Below the pieces are notes generated by a model, which was not told the DNA's origin, did not search any database, and saw nothing but the letters and a program-made list of their open reading frames with translations. This document shows positions 6,557 through 10,992 of a stretch of DNA of 10,992 bases, piece after piece (position 1 is the first letter of the stretch; every line of letters begins with the position of its first letter). The stretch spans positions 1 through 10,992 of the forward strand of contig NZ_CAPJ01000139.1 in NCBI RefSeq assembly GCF_000331775.1. Direction: 5' to 3'. Position numbers and translations under genes: made by a program. Source of the DNA: Xanthomonas translucens pv. translucens DSM 18974. Its GTDB lineage: Bacteria > Pseudomonadota > Gammaproteobacteria > Xanthomonadales > Xanthomonadaceae.

Positions 6557-8056
6557 TCAGTAGTGCAGGATCGCGTCGATCAGCGCCACCGCCTGGTGGT
6601 TGCTGCGGCCGCCGTCGTAGGCCGGGAAATCGTAGGCGCGCTCGTAACGCAGCTCGGGGCGGATCTCCAGATCCTGCGACACCCAATGGGTCATGCCGAT
6701 GGTATGGCTGGAATAGCGGGTGGCGAAGCCGGTGCGCTGGCCGTCGTGGTCGTCGACGAACTCGTTGCGTATCGACAGCATGTCGGCGGAATCGAGCTGG
6801 ATGTTGAGATAGTTGACGATGGCGTCGGCGCTGCTGCGCCCCAGCGGGAAATCCGGCGCGTCGCCCAGGGCATAGCCCGGCCGGCCGCTCGGCGCATGCG
6901 ATTGCGACGGATCGGTGGCCAACGCCTGGTCGCGCACATAGAGGTGATAGGCCTCGGTGAGCATGTGCACCTGCGGCGAGAAGCGGTGCCCCCAGGTCAG
7001 CACGAATTCCTGCAGATTGTTATAGGTCTGCGCGGAATGGTTGTACGACTCCACGCAGGGATAGAACATGTCGTTGTTGCTCTTGGACACCCAACGCACA
7101 CAGGCCTGTGCGCTCACCCGGCTGGTCGCATCCCACAGCGCCGAATCGTCGCCGCCGTGCACGCCGAGCTGCAGCGTCCACTGATCGTTGAGCTTGGTGG
7201 TGGTGAGGATGCCCATGTTGGTATAGGCATCGATCGTGTACAGGATCGAGTGCGTCATCAGGTAGTTGTTGGGCGAAAACTGCGCCTCGATGTCCGGCAA
7301 CGAGAGATAGCGTCCGGCGGTGATCACCATGCCTTGCGCAACCGACGGGAGGTAGAGGTCCACGTACGCGATCATCGGATCGTTGCCGTAGATCTTGCCG
7401 TTGAGCGCGCTATCGGGATTGGGGTGGTGCAGCAGCTGGTCGCTGGCGACCCCCTTCATCGTCGTGTAGTGGTAGTCGTAGCCATACAGGTCGTCGAAGT
7501 GGAAGCCCCAGTCCACATGGTCGGTCTGCACCGTATCCGGCACGCGCTGCAGGCGGATCAGGGCCTGGTCGAACTCGCCGCGGTTGGGGCGCGTGGAATA
7601 GGACAGCGGATAGTTTGTATGCGCCGAACTGCTGGCATTGAGCGACGGATTGATCCAGCCGTACAGCTCGATGCGATTGCGCGTCATCCACTGCCCGGCG
7701 CGCGTGCATGCCAGCGCCTTCTCGACCGGATACTGCGCGTTCTCGTTGGGCACGCCGACCGGATAGTCCACCGCGCCGAGTTGCCATTCCGCCGAGGGGA
7801 AGGGCGGCGAGGAGAATGGCGACTGCATGCCGCGCCGCGCCGGTGCGGGCGCGTCCGGATCGGCTGGCTGGGCATCCTCGCGATACGCGTCCGCCAGCCG
7901 CGACAGGAAGCCGTTGGAACAGTCGGCGCTGGCCGGCGCGGCGCGCTCCTGCAGCGGTGGCGGCACGGACGCGGAGACCGGCGCTGCGATTTCGACCGCA
8001 ACGGCCTTGCCCGCACAGAGCAGCGCCAGGGACACGAACAAGGGAGTGAACTTCAT
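6557..8056 (-). CDS. Outer-membrane beta-barrel porin, BBP2 (OmpL-like) type
   Basis: Predicted outer-membrane channel of 499 aa. A signal peptide covers residues 1-20 (MKFTPLFVSLALLCAGKAVA, cut after AVA). A low-complexity Ala/Pro linker follows to about 90, then a barrel region from about residue 128 (RIELYGWINPSLN) with alternating aromatic strands such as VDWGFHFDDLYGYDYHY (181-197), WTLQLGVHGG (293-302) and LEIRPELRYERAYDF (463-477). It ends in HY, a terminal aromatic as expected for insertion by the BAM machinery. The look matches the putative porin BBP2 family. Substrate is unknown. Four cysteines remain in the mature protein (46, 117, 319 and 334); the last two, 15 residues apart, could form a disulfide. 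The ATG at 8056 is preferred over one 6 nt upstream, though neither has a clear Shine-Dalgarno. Position beside kdp and a shared upstream element hint at a role in K+ or osmotic response (inference). Confidence 0.85.
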   Translation of the reverse strand: MKFTPLFVSLALLCAGKAVAVEIAAPVSASVPPPLQERAAPASADCSNGFLSRLADAYREDAQPADPDAPAPARRGMQSPFSSPPFPSAEWQLGAVDYPVGVPNENAQYPVEKALACTRAGQWMTRNRIELYGWINPSLNASSSAHTNYPLSYSTRPNRGEFDQALIRLQRVPDTVQTDHVDWGFHFDDLYGYDYHYTTMKGVASDQLLHHPNPDSALNGKIYGNDPMIAYVDLYLPSVAQGMVITAGRYLSLPDIEAQFSPNNYLMTHSILYTIDAYTNMGILTTTKLNDQWTLQLGVHGGDDSALWDATSRVSAQACVRWVSKSNNDMFYPCVESYNHSAQTYNNLQEFVLTWGHRFSPQVHMLTEAYHLYVRDQALATDPSQSHAPSGRPGYALGDAPDFPLGRSSADAIVNYLNIQLDSADMLSIRNEFVDDHDGQRTGFATRYSSHTIGMTHWVSQDLEIRPELRYERAYDFPAYDGGRSNHQAVALIDAILHY

Positions 8057-8070
8057 GGACATCGCAAAAC

Positions 8071-8087
8071 CGGCTCGCAGCGAGCCG
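8071..8087 (-). promoter_or_regulatory. Stem-loop just upstream of the porin start
   Basis: Perfect 7 bp stem CGGCTCG/CGAGCCG with a CTG loop, ending 14 nt before the porin ATG and followed on the minus strand by GTTTTG. It occupies the zone where a ribosome binding site would be expected. It could hinder initiation, or act as a weak attenuator given the short T run. The structure is visible, its role is not. Confidence 0.4.
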
Positions 8088-8158
8088 TCCTCTTCGGTGG
8101 ATGAAAAATGGGCGCAGTGGCGCGTGCGCCGCGCCTGATCGGCGCGCCGTCGCGCGAT

Positions 8159-8183
8159 GCCGGCGACCCTGCGCAGGGCCGGC
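8159..8183. repeat. Palindrome between porin and its putative promoter
   Basis: CCCTGCGCAGGG (8167-8178) is a perfect 12 bp palindrome, flanked by GCCGG at 8159-8163 and CCGGC at 8179-8183. The two arms give a longer imperfect stem with a 3 nt bulge. It could form in either strand's RNA or be a binding site for a dimeric protein. No T-tract follows. Confidence 0.45.
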
Positions 8184-8224
8184 GGACAAGAAGGGATGAC
8201 GCCGCCGAACGCGCGGCGCGGCGA

Positions 8225-8431
8225 TCAACCCGATCGGAGCGGGAGGCCGGCGCGGCGCCTGCGTTGCCGCATCTGCGAGGCGGAAACATCGTGCGTGGAG
8301 CGCAGTGCGCATGCCATGCGATAGCCGCTGCGCATGCAGCCGATGCTGTCGATGGACGCCAGGCGCAACCGCCACAACGCGGTGCTCGGCGTGGTCGGCA
8401 ACAGGAGCAAACATCCATTCATCGATTCCAT
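8225..8431 (-). CDS. Possible small basic protein, unrecognised
   Basis: A 68-residue frame beginning MESMNGCLLLLPTTPSTALW, with a short hydrophobic N-terminal stretch and a basic end containing QRRRRAGL. I recognise no family. In its favour: a TATACT hexamer lies 27 bp upstream, and GAGG stands 8 nt before the ATG at 8429-8431. The hydrophobic start is also richer in Leu and Ser than the surrounding noise. Against it: the C-terminal half has the Arg-rich look of an artefact in GC-rich DNA, and other frames are open across the same bases. If real, it would be co-transcribed ahead of the porin; otherwise the region is a long leader. Confidence 0.22.
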   Translation of the reverse strand: MESMNGCLLLLPTTPSTALWRLRLASIDSIGCMRSGYRMACALRSTHDVSASQMRQRRRRAGLPLRSG

Positions 8432-8458
8432 CAAACCGCCCTCGGTGTCAGCGCGGAA

Positions 8459-8523
8459 AGTATAGGAATCGCCGAATATCTTCGTTGCAAACCCGCAAGG
8501 GATTTGAATAAATCCTGCGTAAA
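8459..8523 (-). promoter_or_regulatory. Putative activator-dependent promoter upstream of the porin, with KdpE-like element
   Basis: On the minus strand TTTACGCAGGATTTAT (8523 to 8508) matches the element before kdpF at 15 of 16 bases and has the same two half-sites 11 bp apart. A good -10, TATACT, lies at 8464-8459, 44 bp after the element; the corresponding distance at kdp is 46 bp. The -35 position reads CAACGA, which is poor. Transcription would start near 8452, about 395 nt before the porin ATG. The shared element and spacing are seen directly; regulation by KdpE is an inference. Confidence 0.45.
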
Positions 8524-8620
8524 TTCGCGGCAAGCGCGGCGTGGCGCGGTGGCCGTGTGGTCAGCAGTGAACCTGCAGCGCAGCGATGCATCGAGCCGCG
8601 GCATTGCTGCATCAGCTCGA

Positions 8621-8642
8621 GCAAGATGGCGCGACATCTTGC
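8621..8642 (-). terminator. Second hairpin after the hydrolase gene
   Basis: Perfect 8 bp stem GCAAGATG/CATCTTGC with a 6 nt loop, about 53 bp beyond the hydrolase stop. It follows another strong hairpin and precedes the putative porin promoter. There is no U-tract, so intrinsic termination is uncertain, but two hairpins in tandem at a gene end fit a transcript 3' end. Confidence 0.4.
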
Positions 8643-8657
8643 GTGTGGCGCCATCGT

Positions 8658-8684
8658 GGGCACTCCCCGTTGCAGGGAGCGCCC
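8658..8684 (-). terminator. First hairpin after the hydrolase gene
   Basis: In minus-strand RNA GGGCGCUCCC pairs with GGGAGUGCCC over 10 bp, including one G-U pair, around a 7 nt loop. It begins 10 bp after the hydrolase stop. The G-U pair is an A-C mismatch in the opposite strand's RNA, so the structure favours minus-strand transcripts. No U-tract follows. A role in ending or stabilising the hydrolase mRNA is likely. Confidence 0.5.
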
Positions 8685-8694
8685 GCGGTGGAGG

Positions 8695-10272
8695 TCAGTG
8701 CAGCGGCACGCTCAGGGTGGACGGCGCCGACGCCGGCGAACTGAAGCTGACGCTGCCGCCGAAGCGGCTGGCCGAGGTGTAGCGCGGGTCGGTGGTGTCC
8801 ACCACCAGCACCAGGCGGTTGCCGGCCGGGATCTCGGCAGCGGTCGCCTGCAACGGCAGGTCGATCGTGGTCGCCACGCCCGGGGGCGCATTGCGCAGCG
8901 AGTACGGCGCATGGCTGAGCAGTTGCGCCACGCCGAGCCCGTTCATGCTGTAGAGGTAGGCGAACAGCGACACGTTGGCCTGGCTCGGGGTCACCGTCAC
9001 CCGCAGCGACGGGCTGCCGGCCAGACGCTTGGCGCTGCGGAGCACCGGCCCGCTCCACACCGCCGCGCCGTTGCGGTCCAGCAGCGGGATCGAGGTGCTG
9101 ACCGGCTGGCCCAGGCCCTGCAGCAGGCCGCTGACCAGCAGCACGCCCGAATCGGCCAGGGTCGGCACGCCGGTGGCGATGCGGTAACTCCAGCCGTTGC
9201 TGGCGCCGCTGCTCAGCGCACCGGTCGCGATCAGGCCGCTCGGGCGGGTCAGCGCGTACCTGGTCGCACCGGCCTGCACGCTGTTCCAGTCGGCGTAGCG
9301 CAGCCAGGTGCCATTGAGCGTGGCCAGCTGCACCGGCTGCTCGCTGTCCACGCCGTTGGCCTGGCCCTTGAGGTAATGGTCGAACCAGCGGGTGGTCTCA
9401 GTGTAGATCTCGTTCGGCAGACCGAGTGCGCCCGGCAGTTCGGCGGTGGCGTGGTCGCCCTGGCTGAACATCAGGTGCTTGGGCACGCTCAGGCGGTTGT
9501 ACAGATCGATGTACTGGTTCGGCGGGAACAGGCCGTCGTTGAACGCATTGGCCAGCAACACCGCCGTGCCGTTGCGGTTGAGCGCCTGCACTTCGTTGAT
9601 CACGCCGCGCTCGCCGGCCTTGGGCAGGAAGCCCTGCACCGCGCCGTCGTAGTCGCCGCCCGCGACCCGCGCGCTGATCTGCGCCAGGTCCGGCCCGGGC
9701 CGGCCGGTGATCGCGCCGGAGGCGACCAGCAGACCGACGCCCTGTTGGCTGACCGTGGCGTTCGCATACAGCGAGGCCTGCAGGTCGGCCCAGCCGCTGA
9801 GCGCGGCGACCGCCTTGATCCGCGGATCGCGCGCGGCGGCGAGCAGGCTGGTGCCGGCGCCGTAGGAAATGCCGGATACGCCGATCGCCTTGGCATTGGC
9901 CGGCGTGTTGGCCAGCGCCCAGTCGATCACCGAACTGACGTCCTCCACCGTCGCCGCCCCGGCGATGTCGATCTGCCCGGCCGAATCCCAGAACCCGCGC
10001 GAGGTGTAGCTGACCACGACGTAGCCGTCGCTGGCCAGTTCGCTGGCGCGGCCCACGTATTCCAGATTGGGCAATGACCAGCTGGCCGGCATCACCACCA
10101 GCGGGAACGGCCCGGGGCCTTGTCCCTGGGGCACCAGCACCAGCGCCCCGAGCTTGGTGCCGTCCCAACTGGCGATGGTCCGGTACTGGTTGCTGAAACC
10201 GCCGGCGAAGGCGGCGGTGGAGAACAACAGCATCGCGCACAGGGCGATGCAGCGGGACACGGACGTACGCAT
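8695..10272 (-). CDS. Secreted CocE/NonD-type (S15 family) alpha/beta hydrolase
   Basis: Predicted exported serine hydrolase of 525 aa. A signal peptide covers residues 1-23, cut after AFA. The alpha/beta fold spans about 30-305. The nucleophile elbow GISYG is at 134-138 with Ser136. The acid is probably Asp246 in NAFNDGLFPP, and the base His274 in SQGDHATAE. A beta-rich C-terminal domain (about 330-525), with VVDTTDPRY at 490-498, resembles the X-Pro dipeptidyl-peptidase C-terminal domain of this family. Members cleave esters, amides or Xaa-Pro peptides; the substrate here cannot be told. GGGAGG 6 nt before the ATG fixes the start; a longer frame to 10404 has no signal sequence at its start. 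It is flanked by hairpins on both sides, so it is probably transcribed alone. No convincing sigma-70 promoter was found in the 225 bp upstream. Family call firm, function open. Confidence 0.88.
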   Translation of the reverse strand: MRTSVSRCIALCAMLLFSTAAFAGGFSNQYRTIASWDGTKLGALVLVPQGQGPGPFPLVVMPASWSLPNLEYVGRASELASDGYVVVSYTSRGFWDSAGQIDIAGAATVEDVSSVIDWALANTPANAKAIGVSGISYGAGTSLLAAARDPRIKAVAALSGWADLQASLYANATVSQQGVGLLVASGAITGRPGPDLAQISARVAGGDYDGAVQGFLPKAGERGVINEVQALNRNGTAVLLANAFNDGLFPPNQYIDLYNRLSVPKHLMFSQGDHATAELPGALGLPNEIYTETTRWFDHYLKGQANGVDSEQPVQLATLNGTWLRYADWNSVQAGATRYALTRPSGLIATGALSSGASNGWSYRIATGVPTLADSGVLLVSGLLQGLGQPVSTSIPLLDRNGAAVWSGPVLRSAKRLAGSPSLRVTVTPSQANVSLFAYLYSMNGLGVAQLLSHAPYSLRNAPPGVATTIDLPLQATAAEIPAGNRLVLVVDTTDPRYTSASRFGGSVSFSSPASAPSTLSVPLH

Positions 10273-10278
10273 GTACTG

Positions 10279-10284
10279 CCTCCC
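10279..10284 (-). promoter_or_regulatory. Ribosome binding site of the secreted hydrolase
   Basis: GGGAGG on the minus strand, 6 nt before the ATG at 10270-10272. It is close to ideal and decides the start over the upstream frame extension, since the downstream residues form a classical signal peptide. Confidence 0.8.
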
Positions 10285-10430
10285 AGAGGGCGCCGGACCG
10301 GAATGGCCCGGCTGCCAGAAACGGTTACGGATACGCCGACGTGGGGAATCGGGCGCCGCAACCATACCCGCAGGTACGGACAAGTTCACGCCGCAGTGCG
10401 GCACAGTATGGTCGGGTCGCGGCGCGCTTT

Positions 10431-10470
10431 GACCCCTCTCCCGCCGGGAGAGGAGCTGGGGCGAGGGTCC
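10431..10470. repeat. Palindromic intergenic repeat beside thiL
   Basis: CCTCTCCC (10435-10442) and GGGAGAGG (10446-10453) form a perfect 8 bp stem with a GCC loop. An outer GACCC/GGGTC pair of arms (10431-10435 and 10465-10469) is also present. This core is a common intergenic palindrome in xanthomonads and other high-GC proteobacteria (family knowledge). On the minus strand it follows thiL and could end or protect its transcript; GTCAAAG rather than a U-tract follows. Confidence 0.6.
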
Positions 10471-10480
10471 GGCGCGAAAG

Positions 10481-10493
10481 CGTCTCGCAGACG
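10481..10493 (-). terminator. Short hairpin directly after thiL
   Basis: Stem CGTCT/AGACG with a 3 nt loop, starting 5 nt after the thiL stop and followed on the minus strand by CTTTC. It is short for an intrinsic terminator but lies in the right place, just ahead of the palindromic repeat, and may act with it. Confidence 0.35.
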
Positions 10494-10497
10494 TCCC

Positions 10498-10992
10498 CTA
10501 CCCAGGGGAAAAATGCTCGTAGCCGCGTCGTGGCGGTTGCCAGGGCTGGCCGTTCGCGGCGCGGACGACGATGCCGCCGCCGGCGACGATGCGGCCGATC
10601 GGCGTGGCTTCCTCGCCGATCGCCTGCAGCGCCTGCACGATGGCCGCGCGTTGCGCCGGGGCGGCGGTGAAGCACAGTTCGTAGTCGTCGCCGCCGCCCA
10701 ACTGCCAGGCGTGCACTTGCGCGGCGCTCGCCTCTGCCGGCGCGGCCGCCGCCGGCAGTGCGGCGAGCCACAGTTCGGCGCCGACGCCGCTGCGCGCGCA
10801 GATGTGCTCCAGGTCGGCCAGCAGGCCGTCGGAGATGTCCACGCAGGCATGCGCCAGCCCGCGCAGGCACAACCCGGCCTGCACCCGTGGCGACGGCCGC
10901 AGCAGGCGCTGGCGCAGGTGTTCGTGGATTGGATCGGCAGCAGCATGGGCCACGTCCAGGCGCCCGGCCTGCCATAGCGCCAGCGCCGCGGC
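10498..10992 (-). CDS. thiL: ThiL, thiamine-monophosphate kinase, C-terminal 164 residues (5' end outside window)
   Basis: Cytoplasmic kinase that phosphorylates thiamine monophosphate to thiamine diphosphate, the last step of the thiamine cofactor pathway. The visible part reads LALWQAGRLDV, then HLRQRLLRPSPRVQAGLCLR, then ACVDISDGLLADLEHI, the conserved ThiL segment near the start of its second domain. LGGGDDYELCFTAAP, the conserved nucleotide-site loop, follows, and a short IGRI strand lies near the end. It stops at TAG (10498-10500) after RRGYEHFSPG, a normal C-terminal region. A GTG at 10951-10953 can start a shorter frame, but similarity continues without a break to the window edge, so it is internal. 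Identity is firm. Confidence 0.95.
   Translation of the reverse strand, partial: AAALALWQAGRLDVAHAAADPIHEHLRQRLLRPSPRVQAGLCLRGLAHACVDISDGLLADLEHICARSGVGAELWLAALPAAAAPAEASAAQVHAWQLGGGDDYELCFTAAPAQRAAIVQALQAIGEEATPIGRIVAGGGIVVRAANGQPWQPPRRGYEHFSPG

Larger units (their letters stand above)
8057..8694. other. 638 bp between porin and hydrolase with no firm gene
   Basis: The stretch is less GC-rich around 8455-8525 than its surroundings, consistent with a promoter. It holds two hairpins after the hydrolase, a putative minus-strand promoter, one doubtful small ORF, a palindrome and a stem-loop before the porin. Other open frames here on both strands are Arg/Ala/Pro-rich and look like GC-driven artefacts. 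No tRNA-like or riboswitch-like structure is recognised, but a 400 nt untranslated porin leader or a small RNA cannot be excluded. Confidence 0.6.

Noticed and set aside
6374..8066. Identical 13 nt CATGGACATCGCA at 6374-6386 and 8054-8066
   Set aside because: About one such pair is expected by chance in a window of this size. Both copies lie near possible start codons, but nothing else around them matches.
6551..8104. Plus-strand frame of 517 codons over the porin
   Set aside because: Antisense shadow; the minus-strand product has a signal peptide, barrel strands and an aromatic C-terminus.
8557..10077. Plus-strand frame of 506 codons over the hydrolase
   Set aside because: Antisense shadow of a gene with an intact catalytic triad and signal peptide.
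10273..10404. 44-residue N-terminal extension of the hydrolase
   Set aside because: It would bury the signal peptide and ignore the near-perfect ribosome binding site at 10279-10284.
10361..10433. Sigma-70 promoter for the hydrolase (TATGGT or CATACT as -10)
   Set aside because: No acceptable -35 at 16-18 bp: TTGTCC lies only 11 bp from TATGGT, and GTCAAA before CATACT is a poor match.

Overview
The window is very GC-rich, and almost all of it codes on the minus strand. It looks like chromosomal DNA from a gammaproteobacterium of the Xanthomonadaceae, most likely Xanthomonas or a close relative. That placement is an inference from four things: the form of the Kdp proteins, a BBP2-type outer-membrane porin beside kdp, a GGGACTC heptamer array of the kind scattered between xanthomonad genes, and the CCTCTCCC...GGGAGAGG palindrome beside thiL. 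I see no mobile element, CRISPR array, tRNA or rRNA.

Read in the direction of transcription, from high to low coordinates, the window starts inside thiL (thiamine-monophosphate kinase, 5' end outside the window). A 225 bp gap with palindromic repeats follows. Next comes a secreted CocE/NonD (S15-type) alpha/beta hydrolase at 8695-10272, then about 640 bp without a firm gene (two terminator-like hairpins, a putative promoter, a doubtful small ORF and more hairpins). After that is a BBP2-like outer-membrane porin at 6557-8056, and then a 296 bp gap with a strong hairpin and the likely kdp promoter. The high-affinity potassium uptake operon fills the rest: kdpF, kdpA, kdpB, kdpC and the N-terminal half of kdpD, which runs off the left edge. 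kdpE probably lies beyond it.

KdpA is the K+ channel-like subunit, KdpB the P-type ATPase that drives it, KdpC and KdpF are accessory membrane subunits, and KdpD is the sensor kinase that normally acts through KdpE. All key KdpA filter loops and KdpB catalytic motifs are intact, so the pump should work.

Most of the window is conventional. The points most worth a second look are regulatory. A TTTAC-N6-TTTAT element, which resembles the E. coli KdpE site in half-site type and 11 bp spacing, lies upstream of kdpF. A 15/16 match to it lies upstream of the porin, about 44-46 bp before a -10-like hexamer in both cases. This suggests, but does not prove, that the porin belongs to the K+ regulon. 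The second point is the kdpC-kdpD junction. A heptamer repeat array there has replaced the normal kdpD ribosome-binding region, its inverted partner encodes a 17-residue extension of KdpC, and the two can pair in the mRNA. I found no convincing unknown multi-gene system.
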